Shown here: in pieces, positions 38,888 through 47,525 of the stretch
How the letters are laid out: each line of letters opens with the position of its first letter
Position numbering within the stretch: position 1 is the first letter of the stretch
Program-made: the position numbers and the translations under genes
Notes under the pieces: model-generated
What the model was told of the DNA's origin: nothing
What the model saw: the letters and a program-made list of their open reading frames with translations, nothing else
Database searches by the model: none
Source of the DNA: Arthrobacter sp. S39
GTDB lineage: Bacteria; Actinomycetota; Actinomycetes; Actinomycetales; Micrococcaceae
Reading direction: 5' to 3'
Assembly: GCF_004320525.1 (NCBI RefSeq)
Contig: NZ_SIHX01000004.1
Span: forward strand, 62,001-126,000
DNA length: 64,000 bases

Positions 38888-39735
38888 CCCGGCTGAGCAT
38901 CATCCACAAGACCGCCTACAAGTACAACAAGCGCGTCACCCTGTCCTACAACGAGGCCCGCATGACCCCGCTCACCGACCCCCAGCAGGTGGTCCTCGAG
39001 TCGGTACTCAAGGTCTCGCCGTCGCAGGCGGCCGTGAGCAGCTACCGCGACTACTGGGGCACCCGCGTGACGGCCTTCGACATGCAGATGCCCCACGACC
39101 ACCTCGAAGTCATCTCCAACATCACCGTGGAGGTCCACCGGGCGGAAAGAATCCCCGCGGAAACCGACATCGCCGGCTGGGACGTTCTGGCGTCAGCCGA
39201 AACCCTGAACACCTACAGTGATTGGCTGCCGCAGTCCCTGCTCAGCGGTCCGGGCGACGAGGTGTTGGGAATCATTCCAGGTGTTGTGGAGGGCAAGAAC
39301 CCGCATGAGGCGGCCATGGCCATCTTTGAATGGATGCGCGGCGAAATGACCTACATGTCAGGCTCCACCGCGGTGACCACCAACGCCGAAGAAGCGTGGG
39401 GGCAGCGGCAGGGCGTCTGCCAGGACCTGGCGCACCTGGCCATCGGGGCCCTCCGCAGCTGCGGAATCCCTGCCCGCTACGTGTCCGGTTACCTTCACCC
39501 GCGTTCGACGGCGGACATCGGCGAGACGGTGGCCGGCCAGTCCCACGCGTGGCTGGAGTGGTGGGACGGCCAATGGCGGAGCTGGGATCCCACCAACCAC
39601 AAACCGGCCGGCGACTATCACGTCACCGTGGCCAGGGGCAGGGACTACCGCGACGTACCGCCGCTGAAGGGCATCCTGTCCGGCGGCGGCGGATCGGCGC
39701 TGAGCGTCAGCGTGGAGATCACGCGGCTTGCATAA
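38884..39735 (+). CDS. Transglutaminase-like cysteine protease/transferase
   Basis: Transglutaminase-fold enzyme of 283 residues from ATG 38884. The catalytic cysteine is in RQGVCQDLAHLAIG (about residue 179), the histidine in GQSHAWLEWW (about 221), and the aspartate in SWDPTNHK. The N-terminal beta-rich region (YNEARMTPLTDPQQV) is typical of the bacterial family. Bacterial members may act as peptidases on peptide products of the neighbouring ATP-grasp; this is an inference from gene order. A bidirectional terminator follows. Confidence 0.94.
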   Translation: MTRLSIIHKTAYKYNKRVTLSYNEARMTPLTDPQQVVLESVLKVSPSQAAVSSYRDYWGTRVTAFDMQMPHDHLEVISNITVEVHRAERIPAETDIAGWDVLASAETLNTYSDWLPQSLLSGPGDEVLGIIPGVVEGKNPHEAAMAIFEWMRGEMTYMSGSTAVTTNAEEAWGQRQGVCQDLAHLAIGALRSCGIPARYVSGYLHPRSTADIGETVAGQSHAWLEWWDGQWRSWDPTNHKPAGDYHVTVARGRDYRDVPPLKGILSGGGGSALSVSVEITRLA

Positions 39736-39740
39736 CTGGC

Positions 39741-39770
39741 ATCAGGCCGGGCCGGCAGGCCCGGCCTGAT
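39741..39770. terminator. Bidirectional terminator between transglutaminase and PNPOx genes
   Basis: A perfect 13-base-pair stem (arms 39741-39753 and 39758-39770) has a four-base loop. It lies between convergent genes, five bases after one stop and 11 after the other. The flanking T tracts are weak. Confidence 0.85.
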
Positions 39771-39781
39771 TGCTTTCCGCC

Positions 39782-40252
39782 CTATTCCGGCGACGCCTTG
39801 ACCGCGCCGCTCAGCTGGGTCCACCAGGTCATCGGGGCGGTCACCTTGAACCGCCGGCCGGTGATGGTCCCGGGCGTCACCCGGACAAACGTGTCTTTCC
39901 TGCCGGCCTGCCACGGGAACAGGTAGAGCGCCGCCGTATCCAGGATCTGCTCGGTTCCTGTCACAGCGGCCGCGGCGCCCTTCACCACCACGCTCCAGGC
40001 GAGTCCTGTCGCGGCGTCCACACCGTCCGCTTCGAGTGCCACCTGTTCGCCGCCCGTGGCACCGGCAAGCTTGGTTCCCTCGCCCGTGCGGAACACCAGC
40101 GTCCCGCCGTCCACGGTGTAGTTGATCGGGAAGATGTCCGGATGGCCGTCCGCCAGGACAGCCAGCCGGCCCACGGACACGGTCCGCAGCAGTGCCCAGC
40201 ATTCGTGGTTTTCCAGGTTCTGGACTTCTGAAGAAGATGGTTCGTTGCTCAT
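39782..40252 (-). CDS. Pyridoxamine 5'-phosphate oxidase-fold flavin protein
   Basis: Split-barrel protein of 156 residues from ATG 40252. NHECWALLRTVSVGRLAVL followed by DIFPINYTVDGGTLVFRT is characteristic of the actinobacterial group that binds flavin or deazaflavin F420. The C-terminal ITGRRFKV is typical. It is unlikely to be the true PdxH because the substrate-binding residues of that enzyme are not evident. The physiological substrate is unknown. Confidence 0.87.
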   Translation of the reverse strand: MSNEPSSSEVQNLENHECWALLRTVSVGRLAVLADGHPDIFPINYTVDGGTLVFRTGEGTKLAGATGGEQVALEADGVDAATGLAWSVVVKGAAAAVTGTEQILDTAALYLFPWQAGRKDTFVRVTPGTITGRRFKVTAPMTWWTQLSGAVKASPE

Positions 40253-40292
40253 GCCGCTGAGCTTACGCCCGTGCCGGGGCCCGGGACAGGGA

Positions 40293-41744
40293 CTACCAGG
40301 GGCTGGGCTTGTAATCCTTCAGGAAGACGCCGTACTGGTCCTCGCCCTTCTCGCCCATCACAATGGGGTCGTACACGCGTGCGGCACCATCCACCAGGTC
40401 CAGCGGAGCGTGGAAGCCTTCCTCCATGAGCCGGACCTTCGTGAAGTGCGGGCGTTCATCGGTGATCCAGCCGGTGTCCACTGCGGTCATCAGGATGCCG
40501 TCCGTGTCCAGCATTTCCTGGGCACTGGTCCGGGTCATCATGTTCAGGGCCGCTTTGGCCATGTTGGTGTGCGGGTGCCCCGGGCCCTTGTAGGCCCGGG
40601 AGAACTGGCCTTCCATGGCGGAGACGTTGACGATGTACTTCCGGTGCGCCGTGGACCGCTTCATGGCATCGCGCAGCCGGCTCACCAGCAGGAACGGGGC
40701 CGTCACGTTGCAGAGCTGCACTTCAAGCATTTCCAGGGGATCCACTTCGTCCACCACCTGGGTCCAGCTGTTGATGGTGGCCAGGTCGGGGACCAGCCCG
40801 CCGGCGTCGATCGCTGTCCCGGAGGCGATGCGCTCCAGCGAGGCAGAGCCTGTGGACAGCGCCAGCGACGTGATCGCATCCCCGGCAAGGACGGGATGGT
40901 CGGTGACGCTGCTCGCCAGGGCGAGCGGGTGCTTGTCGTGTGCATGGCCGAACGTCAGCAGCACCGGACCCCCGTTGGCTGCCTCCAGCGCGGCGGGCAA
41001 CGGTTCATCCTCTGCGTCCACCAGCGGCTTGTAGGCATTGCCCGAGCGGCGGACTGTCTGCGCAGCGTTATTGATGATGATGTCGAGCGGACCGGCTGCG
41101 CTCAGCGAATCCGTCAATGCCATGACCTGGGACGGGTCGCGGAGGTCGATGCCCACAATCTGGAGCCGGTGCAGCCACTCACCGCTGTCCTCCATGGCCG
41201 CGAAGCGGCGCGCCGCATCCTTGGGGAATCGGGTGGTGATGGTGGTGTGCGCCCCATCGCGCAGGAGGCGCAGGGCAATGTACATGCCGATTTTCGCCCG
41301 CCCGCCGGTGAGCAGCGCCCGGCGGCCGGTGAGGTCCGTGCGGGCATCCCGTTTGCCGTGGTTAAAGGCGGCACATTCGGGGCACAGCTGGTGGTAAAAG
41401 GCGTCCACCTGGGTGTAGTGCTGCTTGCAGATATAGCACGGGCGGGAACGGATGAGGTGCCCGGCGATGTCTCCCGTGGCCGATGTCGCCAGCTTATTGC
41501 CCCGGGTTTCGTCATCGATGCGGTCCGGCGCCGCTGTGGCCGTCTGGGCGAGGACGGCGCGGTCGGCTTCTGAGATGAGGTCCCGCTTGGTGACACGCCG
41601 GTGCCGTTTGACGGCTTTGAACATTTTCCCGGTAGCGCGCCGGACCGAGACGTAGTCCGGGTGTTCCTCGTCATAGGCGTGGATGGTGTTTAAAACCTTG
41701 AGGCAGGCCTGGATTTCCTCAGGCGTCAGATCGGGGGAGCTCAT
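40293..41744 (-). CDS. SDR-like protein with N-terminal helical and zinc-ribbon region
   Basis: 483-residue protein from ATG 41744. Residues 1-100 are mostly helical and charged. A zinc ribbon follows (C103, C106, C121, C124: PCYICKQHY and QLCPECAAF). The Rossmann domain starts near residue 143 with LLTGGRAKIGMYIAL and has NNAAQTVRR. The serine is kept in VNVSAMEG, but the position of the catalytic Tyr in Tyr-x3-Lys reads Thr (HTNMAKAAL). The function is unknown. It may be a non-classical oxidoreductase or a binding protein. It lies between the PNPOx gene and glgC on the same strand, with no clear operon. Confidence 0.85.
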   Translation of the reverse strand: MSSPDLTPEEIQACLKVLNTIHAYDEEHPDYVSVRRATGKMFKAVKRHRRVTKRDLISEADRAVLAQTATAAPDRIDDETRGNKLATSATGDIAGHLIRSRPCYICKQHYTQVDAFYHQLCPECAAFNHGKRDARTDLTGRRALLTGGRAKIGMYIALRLLRDGAHTTITTRFPKDAARRFAAMEDSGEWLHRLQIVGIDLRDPSQVMALTDSLSAAGPLDIIINNAAQTVRRSGNAYKPLVDAEDEPLPAALEAANGGPVLLTFGHAHDKHPLALASSVTDHPVLAGDAITSLALSTGSASLERIASGTAIDAGGLVPDLATINSWTQVVDEVDPLEMLEVQLCNVTAPFLLVSRLRDAMKRSTAHRKYIVNVSAMEGQFSRAYKGPGHPHTNMAKAALNMMTRTSAQEMLDTDGILMTAVDTGWITDERPHFTKVRLMEEGFHAPLDLVDGAARVYDPIVMGEKGEDQYGVFLKDYKPSPW

Positions 41745-41802
41745 TGTACCGATTTTACAGCCTGTGGAGATCCGGCCTGCCCGGACGGAATAGTGCGTAC
41801 TT

Positions 41803-43206
41803 CTAGGTGCGGCTTGCCTCAGAGGCCTTGGCCACGCCCGCGTGCACCTCAGCCACCTGCTCCACCGATTCACGGAGGTCAGGGTAGTTGGCGGTGGCCG
41901 CCTTGACGGCGTTGGGAACCAAGTGCAGGTTCCTGGCGGCGAGGGCACGTTCCTCCTCGCCCGGCTCAGGTACGTTCTGTCCCTTGGACAGGACAGTAAT
42001 CCCGGACTCGGTGACTTTGAAGCCGCGGGCGCGGTCCAGGTCCGCATCGAGCCCGATGGCTGCCCCTGCGGGTACCTTGACGTTCTTGTCGATGATGGCC
42101 CGCTTCACGACCGCGCCTGCACCGATGTTGACCTTGTCCATCAGGACCGAATCGATGACCCTGCTGCCGGTCCCCACGAAAACGTCGTTGGACAGGACCG
42201 AACCCTCCACCACGCCGCCGGAGATCACGACGCCGTTGGCGACGATCGAGTCCAGGGCGGTACCCACCGTGTCCTTCTCGCCGCGGACGAACTTGGCCGG
42301 CGGGGAGATGCTCTGGCGGGTGTACATGGGCCACTCGGAGTTGTACAGGTTGAACACGGGCAACGGCGAAATGAGGTCCATGTGCGCGTCGTAGAACGAG
42401 TCGATGGTGCCGACATCGCGCCAGTACGTGCGGTCACGCTCGGTGGAACCGGGGATGTCATTGAGGGTGAAGTCGTAAACGCCCGCCTGGCCCTGGTTGA
42501 CGAAGTAGGGAATGATGTCGCCGCCCATGTCGTGCTTGGTGTCGAGGCGCTCCGCGTCCACGTGGAGTGCCTCTACCAGGGCGTCAGCGTCGAAGACGTA
42601 GTTGCCCATCGATGCGAGGAACTGGGTGGGGTCAGCGGCCAGTCCCGGCGTAGTTGCCGGTTTCTCCACAAACGCGGCAATCTTCTGCGCGTCGTTCTGG
42701 TCCACTTCAATCACGCCGAACTGGTTGGCCATGCTCAGGGGCTGGCGTACGGCTGCCACAGTGGCCTTGGCGCCGCTCAGGATGTGCTGCTCCACCATCT
42801 GGGCAAAGTCCATGCGGTAAACGTGGTCGGCGCCGACCACCACCACGATGTCCGGGTTGGCGTCGTGGATCAGGTTCAGGGACTGGTAGATGGCGTTGGC
42901 GCTGCCCAGGAACCAGCTCTTGCCCACACGCTGCTGCGCCGGGACTGATGCCACGTAGTTGCCGAGCTGGGTGGACATGCGCCACGTTTCGGAAATGTGG
43001 CGGTCAAGGCTGTGTGACTTGTACTGGGTCAGTACAACGATCTGCAGGTAACGCGAATTCACCAGGTTGGACAGCGCAAAGTCGATGAGGCGGTAACTGC
43101 CGGCAAAGGGCACACCCGGTTTAGCGCGATCTGCCGTCAGTGGCATCAGCCTGTTTCCCTCGCCGCCTGCGAGGACAATGGCCAGGACTTTTTTGTTCAA
43201 CGGCAT
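41803..43206 (-). CDS. glgC: Glucose-1-phosphate adenylyltransferase
   Basis: Makes ADP-glucose from glucose 1-phosphate and ATP, the first committed step of glycogen synthesis. 467 residues from ATG 43206; an upstream in-frame codon at 43242 is less likely. The N-terminal [18 protein letters not shown] and [16 protein letters not shown] motifs are clear, as is [11 protein letters not shown]. The C-terminal left-handed beta-helix region carries the allosteric sites. Divergent from glgA with a 103-base gap between starts. Confidence 0.95.
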   Translation of the reverse strand: MPLNKKVLAIVLAGGEGNRLMPLTADRAKPGVPFAGSYRLIDFALSNLVNSRYLQIVVLTQYKSHSLDRHISETWRMSTQLGNYVASVPAQQRVGKSWFLGSANAIYQSLNLIHDANPDIVVVVGADHVYRMDFAQMVEQHILSGAKATVAAVRQPLSMANQFGVIEVDQNDAQKIAAFVEKPATTPGLAADPTQFLASMGNYVFDADALVEALHVDAERLDTKHDMGGDIIPYFVNQGQAGVYDFTLNDIPGSTERDRTYWRDVGTIDSFYDAHMDLISPLPVFNLYNSEWPMYTRQSISPPAKFVRGEKDTVGTALDSIVANGVVISGGVVEGSVLSNDVFVGTGSRVIDSVLMDKVNIGAGAVVKRAIIDKNVKVPAGAAIGLDADLDRARGFKVTESGITVLSKGQNVPEPGEEERALAARNLHLVPNAVKAATANYPDLRESVEQVAEVHAGVAKASEASRT

Positions 43207-43309
43207 ATTTAGTCGCTCCTGTACGCCTTCGTAACTCCCCAAAACAGTCCGGCATGCCCGGACCCCTTCACACTAGAACAGATACGCCGGAAGGACTACC
43301 TTGGGTAGC

Positions 43310-44506
43310 GTGCGAATAGACATTGTGACTAAAGAGTTCCCGCCGGAGATCTATGGAGGCGCCGGAGTCCACGTGGCCGAATTGAGCAGGGTGCTTAGTA
43401 AGCACGTTGACCTGCAGGTTCGTGCTTTCGGGGCACCCCGCGACGCCGACTACCACGGTGCCGGGGTGACGTCGTATTCCGTGCCCGAGGACTTGGGCTC
43501 GGCGAATGCGGCTGTCCAGACGCTGGGGGTGGATCTTCGGATCGTGCCGGACATCGAGGGCGCCGACCTTGTCCACTCGCACACCTGGTATGCCAACATG
43601 GCCGGACACTTGGCGTCCCTGCTGCACGGCATCCCGCACGTGCTCAGCGCGCACAGCCTTGAACCGCTGCGGCCGTGGAAGGCCGAGCAGCTCGGCGGCG
43701 GCTACGCCCTGTCCTCGTGGGTGGAAAAGACCGCCTACGAAGCCGCAGCCGCCATCATCGCCGTTTCGGAAGGCATGCGCCAGGACATCCTGCGCAGCTA
43801 CCCGGACGTGGACCCGGCCAAGGTCCGCGTGGTCCACAACGGCATTGACGTCGAGATGTGGCACCGCGACGAAGGCGACGACGCCATCCGCGCGCTCGGG
43901 ATTGACCCGGACAAGCCCAGCGTGGTCTTCGTAGGACGCAACACGCGCCAGAAGGGCGTTCCGTACCTGTTGCGCGCCGCAGCGAAACTGCCGGCCGACG
44001 TCCAGCTGGTCCTCTGCCTCGGAGCGGCGGACACCCCGGAGCTCGCCGCCGAGACGGCCCGCCTCATCGAGCAACTCCAGGGCCAGCGGACGGGTGTGGT
44101 CCTGATTGAACGGATGCTGCCCCGGAACGAACTCATCCAGGTCCTCAGCCACGCAACCGCGTTCGCCTGCCCCTCAATCTACGAACCGCTCGGCATTGTG
44201 AACCTGGAAGCCATGGCGTGCGGCGCTGCCGTGGTGGCCAGTGCCACCGGCGGCATACCGGAAGTTGTCCAGCACGGCGAAACCGGCCTGCTGGTGGATC
44301 TTGAACAGGTCACCGACGGCACGGGAACCCCGCTGGATCCGGAGAAGTTCGTCACCGAATTCGCCGCAGCCCTGACCGAAGTCGTCTCGGACCCGGAGCG
44401 CGCCCGCGCCATGGGCCAGGCCGGCCGCCGCCGCGCCGAGGAGCACTTCTCCTGGGAATCCATTACCGAAACAACCCTCGAGGTTTACCGCTCAGTCCTC
44501 GCCTGA
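43310..44506 (+). CDS. glgA: Glycogen synthase (GT4 family)
   Basis: Glycosyltransferase of 398 residues from GTG 43310; a TTG at 43301 is in frame but less conserved. The N-terminal VTKEFPPEIYGGAGVHVAEL is the glycogen-synthase glycogen-binding motif. FVGRNTRQKGVPYLLRA and the C-terminal PSIYEPLGIVNLEAMACG are GT-B family motifs with the nucleotide-binding E-x7-E. In actinobacteria this type may use ADP-glucose to make glycogen or maltose-1-phosphate (GlgM-like); the sequence alone does not settle this. The divergent glgC supplies the donor. Confidence 0.92.
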   Translation: MRIDIVTKEFPPEIYGGAGVHVAELSRVLSKHVDLQVRAFGAPRDADYHGAGVTSYSVPEDLGSANAAVQTLGVDLRIVPDIEGADLVHSHTWYANMAGHLASLLHGIPHVLSAHSLEPLRPWKAEQLGGGYALSSWVEKTAYEAAAAIIAVSEGMRQDILRSYPDVDPAKVRVVHNGIDVEMWHRDEGDDAIRALGIDPDKPSVVFVGRNTRQKGVPYLLRAAAKLPADVQLVLCLGAADTPELAAETARLIEQLQGQRTGVVLIERMLPRNELIQVLSHATAFACPSIYEPLGIVNLEAMACGAAVVASATGGIPEVVQHGETGLLVDLEQVTDGTGTPLDPEKFVTEFAAALTEVVSDPERARAMGQAGRRRAEEHFSWESITETTLEVYRSVLA

Positions 44507-44522
44507 GGCTGGTGATAAATAA

Positions 44523-44562
44523 CGACGGCGCCGCTCCCCACGTGAGGGGAGCGGCGCCGTCG
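44523..44562 (+). terminator. Terminator between glgA and the acyl-CoA oxidase gene
   Basis: A perfect 17-base-pair stem (arms 44523-44539 and 44546-44562) with a six-base loop is followed by CTATTTC. It lies 16 bases after the glgA stop and 29 bases after the leftward oxidase gene ends, so it may serve both. Confidence 0.9.
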
Positions 44563-44591
44563 CTATTTCAGGACAGGGCAGCGAAGCCGGC

Positions 44592-46706
44592 TCAGCCGCC
44601 GGCTTTACGTGCCGACGCGGCGGTGCGCGCGAGGAGTACTTTTTCTTCCACGGGGGACTGGCCGCTTGCGCGCTGGGCCCGAAGGTATTCCCGGGCCTCG
44701 TCCTGCCGCGCCTTTTCCGCGCCCGTCGCGATCGCGGCCCGGATGTGGTCCGGGCCGTAGCCGAACGCGTCTACGAGGTCCACCGCGTGCGGGCGGATCT
44801 TGACCAGCAGGCGGTTAATGTACTCGCCCACGGTTCGTCCGCGCTGCATGGAGAGCCTGCCGTTCATGAGGTACCAGGCCAGGTTCTTCTCGATCAGCGA
44901 CAGGCCGAAGAGGTCCCGCAGCCACGTCAGGACGGTCTTGGTGCCGGGATCGGCGACGTCCCGGAGCGCTTCAGTGAACGCTTCCCACTGCAGCAGTTCG
45001 GCATGCGCCTGGGCGGCCTCGATCAATTCGTTCTGGTGCTGGTTGAACAGCGCGGCGCCCTTGTCCTGGGGCAGCCGGCCGGCGCCCTTCAGCGCCGATC
45101 CCACGTCCGCCACCATGGTCTGCACCCTGTCGGTCAGGAGCGCGCGCTGGCCCTCCTCGTCCCGCAGGGCAATCGCCGCCTTCTGCACGGATCCGGTGTC
45201 GGCCATGAACTGGGCAACCTGCCGCAGGCCCGTGCGGTGAATGGCCACGCCCGTCGCCTGGCCCACGACATAGCGGGCAAGCACGCCAAAATCGACGTTC
45301 CGGAACTCCTTGGCGTAGTCAGCCAGCAGCCGTTTTGCCACGAGCTGGAGCAGCACCGTGTTATCGCCTTCAAACGTGGCGTAGACATCAAGATCGGCAC
45401 GGAGCGACGCGAAACGGTTTTCGATCAGGAAGCCGGCGCCGCCGCAGGCCTCGCGGCATTCCTGCAGCGTGTCCAGCGCATGCCAGGTGCTGAGCGGCTT
45501 GAGGGCGGCGGCGAGCGTCTCCAGGTCCTGGCGGTCCTCGTCTGTGTCGTGGGCACCGGAAAAGACGTCGTCGAACTTTTGCAGCAGCTGCTCGTGGGCA
45601 AAGCCGGCCGCGTAGGTGGTGGCCAGCCGGGTGAACAGACGGCGCTGGTGGCGCTGGTAGTCGAGGAGGACTTCCTCGTCGGTGTGGGACGAGGCATTGA
45701 ACTGGCGGCGCTCGGTGGCGTACTGGATGGCTGCCTTAAGCGCGATCTTCGAAGCAGCGACGGCGGCCCCGTCGAGTGAAACCCTTCCCTGGACCAGGGT
45801 GCCGAGCATGGTGAAGAACCGGCGCCCCGGGCTGGCGATCGATGAGGTGTACGTGCCATCGGCGTCCACGTTGCCGTAGCGGTTCAGCAGGTTCGTGCGG
45901 GGGATGCGCACGTTCGTGAAGTGCAGGCGTCCGTTGTCGATTCCGTTCAGGCCGCCCTTGACGCCGTCGTCCTCGCCGCCGATTCCCGGCAGGAACTCTT
46001 TGCTGGCCGGATCACGCAGGTCGACGTAAAAGGCGTGGACACCGTGGTTGACGCCCCCAGTCACGAGCTGGGCGAAGACCACGGCGCCCAGCCCGTCTAT
46101 GGCGGCGTTGCCGATGTAGTCCTTCCACGCAGCACGGAACGGGGTGTGCACCACAAATTCCTGGGTTTCCGCGTCGTACGTTGCGGTGGTGGCGATGCTG
46201 GCAACATCCGAGCCGTGGCCCGTCTCGGTCATCGCAAAGCAGCCGGGTATGTCCAGGTTCATGATGCCCGGGAGCCACTTGGCGTGGTGCTCTTCGGTGC
46301 CGAGGTGCATCACGGCCGACCCGAACAGTCCCCATTGGACACCCGCCTTGATCTGCAGCGAAGGGTCCGCCGTGACCAGTTCCTCAAAACCGGCGATGTT
46401 GCCGCCATGGTCGTCCGCGCCGCCCAGGGCGGCGGGGAAGGCGCGGTGGACGGCTTCGTTGTCCACGAGGTACTTCAGCTGGCCGAAAGTGCGCGCCCGG
46501 TGGTCAGTGTGCGTCAGGCCTTCCGTTTTGTGCAGCACAGGGCTCTCGGCAAGCCGGCGTGCCTGCCTGCGGATGCCGGCCCATTTGCCCAGGAGCTGCT
46601 CACCCAGGGCGGCGACGTCGACGGCGGGATCGGCGTGGGCGGGCCGGGTGCGGAAGGGCGTCGCTGGGTTTGCCTGGCCGGCGGGGCGGTCCACTACTTC
46701 AGTCAT
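44592..46706 (-). CDS. Acyl-CoA oxidase/dehydrogenase (ACOX-type, long)
   Basis: Flavoenzyme that introduces the trans-2 double bond into acyl-CoA. 704 residues from ATG 46706, with GAAGGA eight bases upstream; this length fits peroxisomal-type acyl-CoA oxidases rather than 380-residue dehydrogenases. FAD-site motifs are CFAMTETGHGSDVASIATTA and QYATERRQF. The acyl-binding C-terminal domain continues through CREACGGAGFLIENR and ATFEGDNTVLLQLVAKRLL. It follows the TetR gene on the same strand and faces a thiolase-FabG-MaoC operon. Whether it uses oxygen or an electron-transfer flavoprotein cannot be told. Confidence 0.9.
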   Translation of the reverse strand: MTEVVDRPAGQANPATPFRTRPAHADPAVDVAALGEQLLGKWAGIRRQARRLAESPVLHKTEGLTHTDHRARTFGQLKYLVDNEAVHRAFPAALGGADDHGGNIAGFEELVTADPSLQIKAGVQWGLFGSAVMHLGTEEHHAKWLPGIMNLDIPGCFAMTETGHGSDVASIATTATYDAETQEFVVHTPFRAAWKDYIGNAAIDGLGAVVFAQLVTGGVNHGVHAFYVDLRDPASKEFLPGIGGEDDGVKGGLNGIDNGRLHFTNVRIPRTNLLNRYGNVDADGTYTSSIASPGRRFFTMLGTLVQGRVSLDGAAVAASKIALKAAIQYATERRQFNASSHTDEEVLLDYQRHQRRLFTRLATTYAAGFAHEQLLQKFDDVFSGAHDTDEDRQDLETLAAALKPLSTWHALDTLQECREACGGAGFLIENRFASLRADLDVYATFEGDNTVLLQLVAKRLLADYAKEFRNVDFGVLARYVVGQATGVAIHRTGLRQVAQFMADTGSVQKAAIALRDEEGQRALLTDRVQTMVADVGSALKGAGRLPQDKGAALFNQHQNELIEAAQAHAELLQWEAFTEALRDVADPGTKTVLTWLRDLFGLSLIEKNLAWYLMNGRLSMQRGRTVGEYINRLLVKIRPHAVDLVDAFGYGPDHIRAAIATGAEKARQDEAREYLRAQRASGQSPVEEKVLLARTAASARKAGG

Positions 46707-46771
46707 GTCAATGTCCTTCGTTGGTTCTGACAGGTGGGGTTGGGGAATTCTCGAAGATGGTTTCGCCGGAG

Positions 46772-47464
46772 CTACGGCGATTCTGCGGGGGAAAGCTCAG
46801 GGGCTATTCCCACGCACAGCCAGGCCGTGATCTGGCGTGCCATGGTTTCCTGATCGGGCTTTGCCGGCGAGTCCGGTGTGCTGAGCCACTGCTCCCCGGC
46901 GTTGCGGACCAGGCCGATCGCGGCCGTGGGCCAGTAGCCAATCACCGATTCCTTGCCGTCGCCAAGATGCGCGCGCATTGGCGTGGCGATCATCTCCGCG
47001 ATGGAGTCGAAAAAATGACCGAGGGCCCCCGAGATGGCTGCTGAACCTTGGGGGCCGTCCGCCTCGCCGGCAGCGTGCCGCGTCACGAAGCTGTAGACGC
47101 TGGGACTGGTTTCGGCCATCTGCAGGTATGCGGACACCATCGCAAGCAGCCCCTCGCGGGGAGTCTGGGCACTCTGGGCGGCTTCCCGGATACGGCGCTG
47201 CATCTGGCTGAGGACCACTTCGCCCACGGCCTGCTGGAGACCCGCCTTATCTCCAAAGTAGCGGTAGAAAACCGACTTTGAGGTGGCGGCTGCGGTGGCA
47301 ATCTCTTCCATGGAAGCGTCGCTGCCGAGGGCATGTACGGCCCGGCGCGCGGACTTGATCAGTTCCCGGCGGCGTTCCTCGCGGTGGCTTTGCCAGCGGG
47401 CGGAGCGGCCGTCCGCACCTGCACTGACCGCACGCTCATTTGCCTGTGTCTGGGGATTGTTCAC
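46772..47464 (-). CDS. TetR family transcriptional regulator
   Basis: Regulator of 230 residues starting at GTG 47464; the in-frame codons further upstream read through the palindrome and are unlikely to be used. The N-terminal helix-turn-helix is SMEEIATAAATSKSVFYRYF. The C-terminal ligand domain contains AAISGALGHFFDSIAEMI. No ribosome-binding site precedes the GTG, so the message may be leaderless. A perfect operator abuts the start, which implies autoregulation and control of the divergent beta-oxidation genes. An acyl-CoA ligand is likely but inferred. Confidence 0.88.
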   Translation of the reverse strand: MNNPQTQANERAVSAGADGRSARWQSHREERRRELIKSARRAVHALGSDASMEEIATAAATSKSVFYRYFGDKAGLQQAVGEVVLSQMQRRIREAAQSAQTPREGLLAMVSAYLQMAETSPSVYSFVTRHAAGEADGPQGSAAISGALGHFFDSIAEMIATPMRAHLGDGKESVIGYWPTAAIGLVRNAGEQWLSTPDSPAKPDQETMARQITAWLCVGIAPELSPAESP

Positions 47465-47495
47465 GATACCCAGCGTATCAGGTACGCTGGGTATC
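47465..47495. promoter_or_regulatory. TetR operator between divergent beta-oxidation genes
   Basis: A perfect inverted repeat GATACCCAGCGTA-N5-TACGCTGGGTATC (arms 47465-47477 and 47483-47495). It begins directly at the TetR start codon and ends 30 bases before the thiolase start, which has AGAGGAG. This is the expected position for a repressor acting on both directions. Confidence 0.88.
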
Positions 47496-47525
47496 GGTAA
47501 CAGACCAGAATCAGAGGAGACACCG

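Noticed and set aside
46707..46771. A second copy of the TetR operator before the acyl-CoA oxidase gene
   Set aside because: No similar palindrome is present; the oxidase is probably transcribed from the TetR promoter.
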